Assembly (NCBI RefSeq): GCF_000242595.2
Contig: NC_017098.1
Location: 434,001-498,000, forward strand
Source: Spirochaeta africana DSM 8902
Lineage (GTDB): Bacteria; Spirochaetota; Spirochaetia; DSM-27196; DSM-8902
Direction of reading: 5' to 3'
DNA: 64,000 bases
Positions 1 through 13,160 of this stretch are shown here, piece after piece; the first letter of the stretch is position 1, and each line of letters begins with the position of its first letter. The translations under genes were made by a program, and so were the position numbers. The notes below the pieces were generated by a model. That model had not been told where the DNA came from. It did no database searches and worked only from the letters and a program-made list of their open reading frames with translations.

Positions 1-127
1 GCCGCAGCAGGAACACCGCTACATGGACGGCACTCACCACGCCCCCGATGCGGGCTGCCGCAATTATCCGCCCGCTGTTGCGGTCGTTCAGCTCTGGTTG
101 GATTGATTCGGTCGGCTGCCTCTGCAT
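1..127 (-). CDS. Partial N-terminus of an unknown, probably membrane, protein
   Basis: An open frame of 42 codons begins with ATG at 127 and leaves the window at base 1. The peptide has a polar first 25 residues and then an Ala/Gly/Val-rich stretch ending VHVAVFLLR, which reads like the start of a first membrane segment. It would be transcribed divergently from ychF. No good Shine-Dalgarno sequence is seen, so the start is uncertain and the frame could be chance. The family cannot be recognised from this fragment. Confidence 0.35.
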   Translation of the reverse strand, partial: MQRQPTESIQPELNDRNSGRIIAAARIGGVVSAVHVAVFLLR

Positions 128-191
128 GCGCTAATCATAACCGATCAGCGCCGATATTGCATCCATATCCGCTCCCGGATATACTCCTCCA

Positions 192-1301
192 ATGGCATTA
201 AACTGTGGAATCGTCGGTCTGCCGAATGTCGGCAAGTCGACCCTGTTTTCGGCACTTACCTCCGCCCCGGCCGAGGCGGCAAACTATCCGTTCTGTACCA
301 TCGACCCCAACAAAGGGATTGTAGATGTTCCCGATCCCCGCCTGGCCAAGATCACCGAGTTCATCCAGCCCAAAAAGGTAATCCCGGCTATATGTGAATT
401 CCTGGATATTGCCGGTCTGGTAGAGGGAGCCAGCAAGGGCGAAGGACTGGGCAACCAGTTCCTGGCTCATATCCGCGAGACCGGGATAATTGCACATGTG
501 GTGCGCTGCTTCGATGACCCTGATGTGGTACATGTTGCCGGCAGTGTTGATCCGGTCCGGGATATTGAGACCATTAACGTGGAGCTGGCTCTGGCCGACC
601 TGGAGACCGTCGAGAAGCGGCTGACGCGTACCGAGCGCGAGACGCGATCGAACGATCGTGATGCCGCCAAGAAGGCCCAGGGTATGCTTCCGCTGCTGCA
701 GCGCCTGAAGGACGGGTTGTCCCAGGGCACCCCTGCACGTACCCTGGGGTTCACCGATGATGAGCTGGAACTCATGCGGGACCTGCATCTTATTACCCTG
801 AAACGCACCTTGTACGTTTGCAACGTGGATGAGGGCGGCCTGGAGGGGGACAACCCGCTGGTAGCACAGGTAGAAAAGGTGGCTGCCGGTGAGGATGCCG
901 AGGTGATCCGTATCTGCGGTCAGCTGGAGGCGGAAATTGCTGCCCTGGAAACCCCCGAGGAGCGCGCCGAGTTCCTGGCCGAGGCGGGTCTGGAGCAGTC
1001 GGGACTGGATCGGCTGATCCATGCTGCGTATCACCTGATGGGACTGCACACCTATTTTACCGCTGGCGAGAAAGAGGTGCGTGCCTGGACCATCCCGCAG
1101 GGGGCCGCAGCACCCCAGGCTGCCGGGGTAATCCACAGCGATTTCGAGCGCGGGTTTATTGCGGCCGAGACCTTCCACTACGACGATCTGCTGGCGCTTG
1201 GCAGCAAGCAGAAGGTGCGTGAAGCCGGAAAGCTCAGGATCGAGGGCAAGAACTACATCGTGAAGGACGGGGACATTATTGAATTCAGATTCAATGTCTG
1301 A
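192..1301 (+). CDS. ychF: YchF/OLA1-family ATP/GTP-binding protein
   Basis: The 369-residue product has the YchF architecture and usual length. A P-loop GLPNVGKST lies at residues 8-16, followed by the G-domain with a helical insertion rich in charged residues (about 130-160), and a C-terminal TGS domain (about 280-369) ending in EFRFNV. YchF proteins are Obg-related P-loop NTPases that prefer ATP, bind ribosomes and have been tied to oxidative stress and translation initiation. The start ATG gives the canonical MALNCGIVGLPN beginning. The stop codon overlaps the start of the downstream MATE gene, so the two are probably translationally coupled, although no functional link between them is known. 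Confidence 0.95.
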   Translation: MALNCGIVGLPNVGKSTLFSALTSAPAEAANYPFCTIDPNKGIVDVPDPRLAKITEFIQPKKVIPAICEFLDIAGLVEGASKGEGLGNQFLAHIRETGIIAHVVRCFDDPDVVHVAGSVDPVRDIETINVELALADLETVEKRLTRTERETRSNDRDAAKKAQGMLPLLQRLKDGLSQGTPARTLGFTDDELELMRDLHLITLKRTLYVCNVDEGGLEGDNPLVAQVEKVAAGEDAEVIRICGQLEAEIAALETPEERAEFLAEAGLEQSGLDRLIHAAYHLMGLHTYFTAGEKEVRAWTIPQGAAAPQAAGVIHSDFERGFIAAETFHYDDLLALGSKQKVREAGKLRIEGKNYIVKDGDIIEFRFNV

Positions 1302-2673
1302 CCGCCTGACGATGCTGCGCGAAGGGCCGGTAGCGTCTACCCTCTTCAAGCTGTCGGCACCGGCCATTGCCGGCATGGTAGTGATTGCGCTGTACAACGT
1401 TGCCGATACCTTTTTTGTAAGTCTGCTGCGCGACACCACCGCGGTAGCCGCCACCGGGATAGTCTTTCCGATGTTTCAGCTGGCCGGCGCTGTCGGGCTG
1501 ACCTTCGGCATGGGCGCTGCAAGCGTGATCAGCCGCCGTCTTGGCGAGGGGCGCCACGACAAGGCGCATCAGGCCGCCGCTACCGCCCTCTACTCTGCAG
1601 TTGTTATCGGTGGGCTGGTTTCGGCTGCCGGTGCCATTGGAATCCGGCCGCTGCTGCTGGTTTTCGGGGCTACCGAGACCGTCATGGAGCAGGCGGTACT
1701 GTACGGCCGGATCATCATCGGCGGCTCGGTATTTCTGATGGTAAACATGACTACCAACAATCTGCTGCGATCCGAGGGGGCCGCTCTGTACAGCAGCATG
1801 GGGCAGATTCTTGGTGCAGTGCTGAACATCGCCCTGGATCCGGTATTTATCTTTGTGTTTGACATGGGTATTACCGGGGCGGCGGTGGCCACGGTTATTG
1901 CCCAGGCCTGTTCAACGCTGTTTTTACTGGGGTTCTACTTTCGCCAGCGCGGTACCCTCCAGCCGCTGAATCTGCGTCATGTCCGGCTCCGGCTGGCTAC
2001 CTACCGGGATATCATGACCCTGGGGCTGCCGACCTTTGTCCGGCAGGTGCTGGGCAGCGTGTCGTTTGCTATCCTGAACAATGCCGCCGCGACGTTTGGC
2101 GACGCGGCGCTGGCGGCTATCAGCATCACCTTTCGCATGTTCATGCTCCTGATGATGGGATTGATGGGGCTGGCCCAGGGACTGCAGCCGCTTGCCGGTT
2201 ATAACTTCGGCGCCCGTCAGATCGATCGGGTGCGTCACACCATCCGTATCGTTTTTGCCAGTGCCGTCACGGTCGGCGCGGTTGCCGGGCTGGGAAGCTA
2301 CATCTTTGCGGAGCAGATCATGCTGGTTTTTGCACCACAGGATATGGATGTGGTTGCGATGGGGATTCTTTCAATCCGCTACATGGCGCTGGCATTGATC
2401 CCGGTCGGGCTTGTTATCATGTTTGGCGGGGTGTTTCAGGCCCTGGGGGATGGACGCTCTGCCTTGATTCTGGCAGCTGGTCAGCAGGGGGTCTTTTTAA
2501 TCCCGCTGGTCCTGATCCTGCCATATCTGTTCGGCCTGCAGGGGGTTTTTGCCGCTCAGCCGGCGGGTTTTGTACTGGCTTTTCTCGTCGGGCTGCTGCT
2601 GCTGAGGTTTACCTGGCAGAAGCTCGATGTAGCCGCATTGGAGGCTGGCAAAAGCACGGATTTTGCTGGGTAA
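1294..2673 (+). CDS. MATE-family multidrug/sodium efflux transporter
   Basis: The 459-residue protein is hydrophobic throughout, with about 12 membrane segments in two homologous halves. Its N-terminus (LREGPVASTLFKLSAPAIAG) and first helix (YNVADTFFVSLL) are typical of MATE exporters in the NorM/MepA group. These are inner-membrane antiporters that expel cationic drugs or metabolites using Na+ or H+. The ATG at 1294 is preferred; a TTG at 1279 would lengthen it by five codons. It overlaps ychF by eight bases. The substrate cannot be inferred from sequence. Confidence 0.92.
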   Translation: MSDRLTMLREGPVASTLFKLSAPAIAGMVVIALYNVADTFFVSLLRDTTAVAATGIVFPMFQLAGAVGLTFGMGAASVISRRLGEGRHDKAHQAAATALYSAVVIGGLVSAAGAIGIRPLLLVFGATETVMEQAVLYGRIIIGGSVFLMVNMTTNNLLRSEGAALYSSMGQILGAVLNIALDPVFIFVFDMGITGAAVATVIAQACSTLFLLGFYFRQRGTLQPLNLRHVRLRLATYRDIMTLGLPTFVRQVLGSVSFAILNNAAATFGDAALAAISITFRMFMLLMMGLMGLAQGLQPLAGYNFGARQIDRVRHTIRIVFASAVTVGAVAGLGSYIFAEQIMLVFAPQDMDVVAMGILSIRYMALALIPVGLVIMFGGVFQALGDGRSALILAAGQQGVFLIPLVLILPYLFGLQGVFAAQPAGFVLAFLVGLLLLRFTWQKLDVAALEAGKSTDFAG

Positions 2674-2701
2674 ATCCTGCAACCGGGGGTATACTGCTGG
2701 C

Positions 2702-3997
2702 ATGCATGAATCCGATTCCGCCGGCAGCCGGGATTTCCCGGTAGACTTTCTCTTTGGTTCTGCAACCGCCTCGCTGCAAGTCGAGGGGGGAGACACCAAC
2801 AACACCTGGTATCGCTGGTGCGAGCTGGGCAAGATCCATGATGGCACCCACTGTGTACGGGCGGTTGATCACTGGAATCGGGTGGATCAGGATATCCACC
2901 TGATGCTGCAGCTGCATCAGCAGACCTATCGTATGAGTCTGGAGTGGTCCCGGATCGAGCCGGAACCGGGGGTGTTCAGTCAGGAGGCCGTGCGGCACTA
3001 CCGCTATGAGCTGGCAGCTTTGCGGACTGCAGGTATCCGCCCGCTGGTTACCCTGCATCATTTCTCCCTGCCGCTGTGGTTTGAGGATGCCGGCGGCTGG
3101 CTGCAGCCCGAAGCTCCGGAGATCTTCCTGCGCTATGCACGATTTATCGCCACCGAGCTGATTGATCTGGTACAGGACTGGTGCACCATCAACGAGCCCA
3201 ATGTCTACCTGCTGTTCGGTTACGCCCTGGGGCAGTGGCCGCCGGGCTATCGCAGTATACGCGGCTATTTCCGCGCAGCCCGCCAGCTGATGCGAATCCA
3301 CGGGATGACCTATCAGGCGCTGCATGAGATATACCGTGCTCACGAACGCCCGGTACAGGTAGGGGCAGCACATCATCTGCGGGTCTATGATCCCCGGAGC
3401 GAGCGTTCCGGACCACGGCGATGGGTGCAGGCCGTACTCTGCCGGGTGCTGGACACCGTGACCCAATGGATGTTTGTGCGGGGGATGACAACCGCTGGCA
3501 GCCAGCGAACCGCTGATTACCTGGGCATAAATTACTACACACGTGATCGTATCTCCTGGTCCTGGAACCCTTTCCGGTTGTGTACCCGGCAAACGGTTAC
3601 GGCGGGGGCACCGGTAAACGATCTGGGCTGGGAGATCTACCCCGAGGGGCTGCTGCGGCTGCTGCGGCGCTGCTCCCGGGCTTTTCCCGATCTGCCGCTG
3701 TACATCACCGAGAACGGCACCTGCGATGCGGCCGATCGGTTTCGCGAGCGCTACATCATCGAGCATCTGCAGCAGGTGCGGCAGGCGCTACAGGAGGGGA
3801 TTCCGGTGCAGCGCTACTATCACTGGTCGCTGATGGATAACTTTGAGTGGCTGGAGGGTGAGTCTGCCCGTTTCGGCCTGATTGCGGTCGAGTATGACAC
3901 CCAGAAAAGGCGCATACGAAATTCAGGTTTCCGGTACGCGGAAATTGCCCGATCGGGGAATATCATGTATACTGAACCTGATAAACCGATTCTTTAA
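2702..3997 (+). CDS. Glycoside hydrolase family 1 (beta-glucosidase-like)
   Basis: The 431-residue protein begins with the GH1 hallmark FLFGSATASLQVEGG. It carries the acid/base glutamate in TINEPN (near residue 165), the nucleophile glutamate in YITENG (near residue 336), and the C-terminal YYHWSLMDNFEW segment that shapes the sugar site. GH1 enzymes are retaining glycosidases acting on beta-glucosides, beta-galactosides or their 6-phosphates. There is no signal peptide, so it should be cytoplasmic. The ATG at 2702 puts the conserved motif about 20 residues in; the open frame extends back to 2663 with no conserved residues. Slightly shorter than many GH1 enzymes (440-480). Confidence 0.93.
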   Translation: MHESDSAGSRDFPVDFLFGSATASLQVEGGDTNNTWYRWCELGKIHDGTHCVRAVDHWNRVDQDIHLMLQLHQQTYRMSLEWSRIEPEPGVFSQEAVRHYRYELAALRTAGIRPLVTLHHFSLPLWFEDAGGWLQPEAPEIFLRYARFIATELIDLVQDWCTINEPNVYLLFGYALGQWPPGYRSIRGYFRAARQLMRIHGMTYQALHEIYRAHERPVQVGAAHHLRVYDPRSERSGPRRWVQAVLCRVLDTVTQWMFVRGMTTAGSQRTADYLGINYYTRDRISWSWNPFRLCTRQTVTAGAPVNDLGWEIYPEGLLRLLRRCSRAFPDLPLYITENGTCDAADRFRERYIIEHLQQVRQALQEGIPVQRYYHWSLMDNFEWLEGESARFGLIAVEYDTQKRRIRNSGFRYAEIARSGNIMYTEPDKPIL

Positions 3998-4013
3998 CTG
4001 AGGTGGCTGTACT

Positions 4014-4151
4014 ATGGCATATAAGCTGGACGGAGCGAAGTTTGCAACCCTGGAAGAACTGATCGACTCGATGTACGTGTTCTATCAGGACAAGATGTCA
4101 AAAGAGGAGTTCGAGGCATACGCCAAGGAGAACGCCGAGCAAACCGATTGA
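4014..4151 (+). CDS. Small 45-residue protein of unknown function
   Basis: ATG at 4014 is preceded by a good ribosome site (AGGTGG, 4001-4006), and the frame ends TGA at 4151. The product is MAYKLDGAKFATLEELID followed by an acidic helix (SMYVFYQDKMSKEEFEAY) and ENAEQTD. The composition is strongly coding-like and helical, with no cysteines or membrane segment. It sits 16 bases after the glycosidase and directly before an intrinsic terminator, so it is likely the last gene of that transcript. The family was not recognised. Confidence 0.7.
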   Translation: MAYKLDGAKFATLEELIDSMYVFYQDKMSKEEFEAYAKENAEQTD

Positions 4152-4191
4152 TCGATGCGCCATACCCTGACGCAGTCAAATGATTTTGCCG

Positions 4192-4217
4192 GAGCCGCCT
4201 GATTGGCGGCTCTTTTT
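4192..4217 (+). terminator. Rho-independent terminator
   Basis: A perfect 8-base stem GAGCCGCC (4192-4199) pairs with GGCGGCTC (4205-4212) around a 5-base loop and is followed by TTTTT. It ends the transcript carrying the glycosidase and the small 45-residue gene. Confidence 0.9.
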
Positions 4218-4255
4218 GTTTGCAGAAAAGGCTAAATCCGCCTACAATTCACTGC

Positions 4256-5548
4256 ATGCATAGATCCCGCCTGGTGTATCCATCCTTCCCTATCAAGGGA
4301 AAACTCGCTTTTATGCAGTGGTATCAGCGACAGCACGATTCGCTTGAAGCCTGTATCTTTGACCTGCAGAGACGGCTGCGCAGTCTGATAATCCAGAAGG
4401 ACCTGCACCCGACCCTGAAATATCGGGTGAAATCATTTCACAGTTACTACGAGAAGATCCAGCGGCGCGCCCGGCAGCAGGGTATGGAATCCGGACAGGT
4501 GGAGATTAATGATGTAATCGGCCTGCGGGTGATCTGCCCGTTTATCGAAGACCTGCATGAGGTCGAGCGCCTGCTGCAGGAGCATTTCGAGATAGAAGAG
4601 GTGGAGCGCAAGGGGTCGGAGTACAGCTTTCAGGAGTTCGGCTACGAGTCGACCCACTACCTGCTCTGGGTGCCGCGGCAGCTGTCACAGGAATACGACC
4701 TTGAGCCGGATATGCTGTTCGAGGTTCAGCTGCGAACCATCCTGCAGGATGCCTGGGCCGAGGTGGAGCATGAGCTCATCTACAAGGCTGACTTTACCCC
4801 GTTTGATCAGCCGCTCAAGCGCAAGCTCGCTGCCCTGAATGCCAATCTCTCATTGGCAGATATCATCTTCCAGGAGATCCGTGATTATCAGCGTCAGCTG
4901 CATCTGCAGATGAATCAGCGGCGGGAGACCTTTCTGGCCAGCCTGCACAGTGTGCTCGACAACGAGATGAAGCAGCTGCCGTTTTCCCGCATCGAGGCCC
5001 TGGAGGGAGATTCCGGCGATGAGCCGGATACCCTGGATCCCTCACTTGGCAGCCTGAACGGGGTTTCATCCATGGAGAACATCGACTCCTTTCTGCTGCG
5101 TGCCCTGTATGCCCATAATGCCGGCAAGTACGATGAATCGATTGAACTGTACTCCGGGATTCTCTCGGGTGGACCGGAGGAGTTTGTTCGTTCGATTATC
5201 TATGTGCATCGCGGCATGGCCTATTTTGCCAAGGGGGTCTACGACCTGGCGGTGGAGGATTTCCAGCGGGCACTGGACATCGATGAAACCAATGGCAAGG
5301 CGCATTACTATCGGGGGGTAACCCTGTACATGATGCATGAACTGGAAACAGCGATTCACGATCTTGATCTCGCGCTGGAGTACGGGTATCGCGAGTTTGA
5401 CTGTCTGTTCAGCAGGGCGTTGGTGTTCTTTCATCTGGGTGATATGCAAAGTGCGCTTACCGACTGCGATATGGCTCTGGAGATAGATGATGATTCGCGG
5501 TCGGTGCGGCGGCTGCGTACCCTGATATTGCAGAAACTGGGTGTGTAG
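4256..5548 (+). CDS. (p)ppGpp synthetase (RelA/SpoT domain) fused to C-terminal TPRs
   Basis: The 430-residue protein has a RelA/SpoT nucleotidyltransferase domain at about 20-210. Visible motifs are KYRVKSFHSYYEKIQRR, the metal-binding EINDVIGLRVICPF, YESTHYLL, and FEVQLRTILQDAWAEVEHEL followed by IYK. No HD hydrolase, TGS or ACT domain is present, so it resembles small alarmone synthetases. The last ~150 residues are TPR-like (ALYAHNAGKYDESIELYSGIL, AYFAKGVYDLAVEDFQRAL, HYYRGVTLYMMHELETAI). It should transfer pyrophosphate from ATP to GDP/GTP, with the TPRs binding a partner. The ATG at 4256 is chosen because the upstream TTG at 4220 lies inside the terminator tail. Confidence 0.88.
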   Translation: MHRSRLVYPSFPIKGKLAFMQWYQRQHDSLEACIFDLQRRLRSLIIQKDLHPTLKYRVKSFHSYYEKIQRRARQQGMESGQVEINDVIGLRVICPFIEDLHEVERLLQEHFEIEEVERKGSEYSFQEFGYESTHYLLWVPRQLSQEYDLEPDMLFEVQLRTILQDAWAEVEHELIYKADFTPFDQPLKRKLAALNANLSLADIIFQEIRDYQRQLHLQMNQRRETFLASLHSVLDNEMKQLPFSRIEALEGDSGDEPDTLDPSLGSLNGVSSMENIDSFLLRALYAHNAGKYDESIELYSGILSGGPEEFVRSIIYVHRGMAYFAKGVYDLAVEDFQRALDIDETNGKAHYYRGVTLYMMHELETAIHDLDLALEYGYREFDCLFSRALVFFHLGDMQSALTDCDMALEIDDDSRSVRRLRTLILQKLGV

Positions 5549-5584
5549 GCTGCCCGGATGAGCGCAGCAGAAGGGAGTATCTGA

Positions 5585-6616
5585 ATGGAACAACGGTTCT
5601 TTGCCAGTGACAACAGCTCGCCAGCCCACCCGGCAGTGCTCGAGGCAGTGGCCCGGGCCAACAACGGCCATGCCGGCTCGTATGGGGCCGACCCGTGGAC
5701 AGCCGAGGCGATACAGCAGCTGCAGCAGCTGTTCGGCACCGGCACCACGGTCCCGGAAGTCCTGTTGGCATACAACGGTACCGGCGCCAACACCATGGCC
5801 CTGCGGGCCCTGGTTCCCCGGTACGGATCGGTTCTGTGCACCGGGATAGCGCATATCAATCGTGACGAGGCTGGTGCGGTGCAGGCCGCCGGTGCCGGCC
5901 GCCTGTGTGCCGTGCCCGGGGAGAACGGCAAGCTGGGACCGGATGATATCCGCCGCTGGGCTGACGATCAGGGAGTGGAGCATCATTCCCAGCCCGCTGC
6001 GGTATCGATAACCCAGCCTACCGAGATCGGCACCCTGTACAGCCTTACCGAGCTGCAGGAGATCGCCGCCTGCTGCCGGGAACATCGGGTCAAGCTGCAT
6101 ATGGATGGGGCTCGCTTTGCCAATGCCTGTGTGGCGTTGGGCTGCAGTCCGGCAGAGGCTGCCGCCGGGGTGGACATGCTGGCTTTCGGCGGCACCAAAA
6201 ACGGGATGCTGTTTGGCGAGGCAGTGGTGGTGTTCGATGCCGAAACTGCCGGTCAGCTCAGGTACCATCGCAAGCAGCTGGCACAGCTGCACAGCAAGAT
6301 GCGGTATATCGGGGCGCAGTTCACCGCCCTGCTGCAGGACGGGCTGTACCTGGAGAATGCTGCTGCCGCTAATGCCGCTGCAGCGCAGCTGGCCGCCGGG
6401 GTGGCAGCACTGCAGGCGCCGGATGTTGCGGTGGTGTATCCTGTAGAGGCGAACGGGGTTTTTCTGCGGATGCCGGCCCCTGCTGCGCAGACACTGCAGC
6501 AGCACTGGCCGTTCTATTGCTGGGAACCAGGGGTGTACCGGATCATGTGCTCCTGGGATACCCGGGAAGAGGACATTGCATCGTTTCTGAGAGAGTTGAA
6601 GAAGGAGTGCGGATGA
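5585..6616 (+). CDS. Low-specificity threonine aldolase / beta-eliminating lyase family
   Basis: This 343-residue fold-type I PLP protein matches the threonine aldolase family in length and in motifs. The FASDNSSPAHPAVLEAVARAN start, HMDGARFANACVALG, and FGGTKNGMLFGEAVV with the PLP lysine near residue 204 are all visible. The family cleaves L-threonine and L-allo-threonine to glycine and acetaldehyde in the cytoplasm. It is preceded by AAGGGAG and overlaps the following Hpt gene by four bases (ATGA). A tryptophanase-like beta-eliminating lyase of the same Pfam family is the alternative. Confidence 0.85.
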   Translation: MEQRFFASDNSSPAHPAVLEAVARANNGHAGSYGADPWTAEAIQQLQQLFGTGTTVPEVLLAYNGTGANTMALRALVPRYGSVLCTGIAHINRDEAGAVQAAGAGRLCAVPGENGKLGPDDIRRWADDQGVEHHSQPAAVSITQPTEIGTLYSLTELQEIAACCREHRVKLHMDGARFANACVALGCSPAEAAAGVDMLAFGGTKNGMLFGEAVVVFDAETAGQLRYHRKQLAQLHSKMRYIGAQFTALLQDGLYLENAAAANAAAAQLAAGVAALQAPDVAVVYPVEANGVFLRMPAPAAQTLQQHWPFYCWEPGVYRIMCSWDTREEDIASFLRELKKECG

Positions 6617-6941
6617 ATCACTACACACAGCGATTTGAGCGGTTTGTGGCCAGGTTTTCCGGGCACGAGGAGGTGGTCGCTCGCATGGCAGGGCTGTTCC
6701 TGCAGGATGCACCGCGCAGGCTGGATGAAATAGACAGTGGCTACCGGGAGCGTGACTGGGAGCGGGTTATTACCGCTGCCCACAGCCTGGTCAACATAGC
6801 CGGAACCATGCAGGCCTTCGAGGCGGCCGAGCAGGCGCGCAAGCTGGAGGCGGCGGTGCGTGCCAGGGCGTATGCCGAAATTCCCCAGCTCAGCTCTTGC
6901 CTGCAGAGTGATCTGCAGCAGGCGCTGCAGGTCGTGCATTC

Positions 6942-6963
<22 letters not shown>
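6613..6963 (+). CDS. Free-standing Hpt (histidine phosphotransfer) domain protein
   Basis: The 116-residue all-helical protein carries the Hpt signature [25 protein letters not shown], with the phospho-accepting histidine in AHSL. Such proteins shuttle phosphate between receivers in multistep phosphorelays. The start ATG overlaps the threonine aldolase stop; upstream in-frame codons belong to that gene. Its 3' end overlaps, tail to tail, the 3' end of a hybrid kinase that has its own Hpt domain. That suggests a common pathway or a shared origin, but this is inference. The usual AHxLKG glycine/lysine is replaced (VN), so its activity needs testing. Confidence 0.8.
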
Positions 6964-11470
<4,507 letters not shown>

Positions 11471-11471
<1 letters not shown>

Positions 11472-11818
11472 TACTCTGTATCCTCTTCGGACGGATCGGG
11501 GCGGCGTTCCGGAATCTGCTGAACCGGCTTGCCGGAGGCCGCAAAATCCGGCGACAGAAAAAGGCCGCAGAAACAGTGGCCGTATTCCTGCTGATCGGGG
11601 ATGTTGTAAATACAGGGGCAGATAATGTCGCGATCTGCTTCCCGCTCGCCGTCGCCATCGCGACAGGGGCACAGGAAATAACCATGGCGGTTATAGTTCT
11701 GCTGCAGCCCCTTCTCTACGGTCTGCAGGAATTCCTGGTCGGGATTGACCGCCCACCCCTGCTTGGCAGCCACACTGGTCACAAAGCGGTGTACATCCGG
11801 AAGGTCCTTTTTGCGCAT
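11471..11818 (-). CDS. Ferredoxin:thioredoxin reductase catalytic-subunit-like protein
   Basis: The 115-residue protein contains the spaced cysteine pattern of FTR beta: CPC in [12 protein letters not shown] in DIICPCIYN, then CFC in GHCFCGLF. In this family these cysteines hold a [4Fe-4S] cluster next to a redox-active disulfide that passes electrons from ferredoxin to a thioredoxin-like partner. The last motif is CFC instead of CHC. The gene lies between a glutaredoxin gene and the hybrid kinase, touching both by overlaps, so it almost certainly works with the glutaredoxin. ATG at 11818 is preferred to the TTG at 11824. Confidence 0.88.
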
Positions 11819-11820
11819 AC

Positions 11821-12126
11821 TCAATCCTCTATACCCAGGGCTTCTTTCCAGCGGGCCTCGACAAAACCCGACAGGGCCTCGTCATCGTCGATTACCAGAA
11901 TCGGAAATACCGGCAGTTTCTTGAACCGCGCCTTGAGATCGGCCTTCAGGCTTCGCTTGGTCTCCAGCTCCAGTTCATCGAGGTACACGTAGGAGTAGCC
12001 AAACCCGTGTTCCGACAGAAAATCCATTGCTTTGCGGCAGAACGCGCAGGTCGACAGCGCGTACACAATCAGGTCTTTATCTGAGCGATCGCCTTCCACG
12101 GCAACCGTATCTACTGATGTAGTCAT
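11821..12126 (-). CDS. Glutaredoxin-family protein
   Basis: The 101-residue thioredoxin-fold protein has the active site STCAFCRKAMDFL (CxxC) and a cis-proline loop KKLPVFPILVID. The first 18 residues are a polar extension. It is probably the dithiol partner reduced by the downstream FTR-like protein, giving a ferredoxin-driven thiol reduction route that needs neither NADPH nor glutathione. This is inferred from adjacency. It is the first gene of a glutaredoxin-FTR-kinase operon in which consecutive genes overlap or nearly touch. Confidence 0.88.
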   Translation of the reverse strand: MTTSVDTVAVEGDRSDKDLIVYALSTCAFCRKAMDFLSEHGFGYSYVYLDELELETKRSLKADLKARFKKLPVFPILVIDDDEALSGFVEARWKEALGIED

Positions 12127-12244
12127 ACCTACAGCATAGGCATGGTACCGTTAATTATCAAGCAATATCGGGGGAGATTCGCTCAGGATTATCAGGGTGG
12201 ACAGGGCTGTCGCGAGTCGCGGAGCAATCGCCTCTGCCGTACGG

Positions 12245-12334
12245 GAGATGCCAGGCGGAGCGACTGTTATCGCCGTGCTGGCGATGCCCAGCGGAGTGCT
12301 GCCGATGCCATGTGGCAGGGCGGCCGATGCCATG
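12245..12334. repeat. Imperfect direct repeats in the glutaredoxin upstream region
   Basis: The 219-base gap between the glutaredoxin start and the HExxH gene stop contains about four degenerate copies of a GATGCC...GCGG motif. The last two share a perfect GCCGATGCCATG (12301-12312 and 12323-12334) at a 22-base period. Their role is unknown; they may be a small tandem expansion or an operator array. Confidence 0.55.
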
Positions 12335-12345
12335 CGGCACCGGCG

Positions 12346-13146
12346 TTAATCGGCCTCCCCGACGCCGGCAAGCCGCTGTTCAACAGCGCTGAGCTTCTGC
12401 TGCAGACTGTTGATGGTGCGTTCGATCCGCCGTTTCTCCCGCTTGAGTTTTTCGATCGGGTCTTCATCCTCGTTTCCGCGAGTGCTCAGCGAACGCTTGA
12501 CGCTGTCGGGGCTTTCACCGGACAGGAAGGCGTTCTCGGCGCGCAGGCGTTCCTTCTCGTTGCGAATGTTGGCTACAGTCTTCATGTTTTCATAGCCCAG
12601 ATCGGGATTTACGTTAAAGGCATGAAATTTGATTACCGTATTGGCGTCCTTGGTGTTGATACCCAGGATCCGCTCCACATAGTCTTCGAATCGGGCGTTG
12701 TACCGTCTGCACAGCTCTGCGGCCTCACCAAGCACTGCACCGAACTCCTTCATGAGCCGCCCGTTCTGGCGCATGAACTGCTCGCGAATCCGGTTGGTCA
12801 GTTCCTGGAACTCCGGGGTGGTGTCGAACACATTGCGGAAGACGCCCAGCCGTTCGGCACGTCCCAGCAGTTCATGCAGGATGTTGCGGAACTCGACCGT
12901 GTGCGCTCGCGGACCCACCGGCACCAGGCTGTTGGTGATGTGGACATGATGAGCGAACTCGTGAATGGCGGTGTACATCATCTCGTTGTCATCGCCAAAG
13001 TTCTTGTTGTGGATAATAATCTCACGGGTGTCGGGTTTGTACAGCCCGTTCACCCGTTTACTCTGCTTCCCGGAGAGGATCACGAAGAACTCCTCCACAT
13101 CCGGTTCCAGCTTGAGCAGCTGGTCCTTGATCTGATCCTGATTCAT
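12346..13146 (-). CDS. Conserved-looking protein with HExxH metalloprotease motif
   Basis: The 266-residue protein has the zinc-protease motif in MMYTAIHEFAHHVHITNSL (about residues 59-66), preceded by a YKPDTREIIIHNKNF strand. A long helical middle follows, then a charged C-terminal coiled coil (EKLKREKRRIERTINSLQQK, residues ~230-258). No signal peptide or membrane segment is seen. HEFAHH fits gluzincin/M78-like cytoplasmic proteases, but the exact family is not recognised and no third zinc ligand is obvious. It follows fhs on the same strand with a 14-base gap, so they are likely cotranscribed. Function unknown. Confidence 0.7.
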   Translation of the reverse strand: MNQDQIKDQLLKLEPDVEEFFVILSGKQSKRVNGLYKPDTREIIIHNKNFGDDNEMMYTAIHEFAHHVHITNSLVPVGPRAHTVEFRNILHELLGRAERLGVFRNVFDTTPEFQELTNRIREQFMRQNGRLMKEFGAVLGEAAELCRRYNARFEDYVERILGINTKDANTVIKFHAFNVNPDLGYENMKTVANIRNEKERLRAENAFLSGESPDSVKRSLSTRGNEDEDPIEKLKREKRRIERTINSLQQKLSAVEQRLAGVGEAD

Positions 13147-13160
13147 GGGACTCCCTTTTA

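Noticed and set aside
2609-3766. 385-codon minus-strand open frame
   Set aside because: Antisense to the GH1 gene, which has all catalytic motifs.
5066-6712. 548-codon minus-strand open frame
   Set aside because: Lies antisense to the alarmone synthetase and threonine aldolase genes, shows no domain, and is a by-product of GC-rich codon use.
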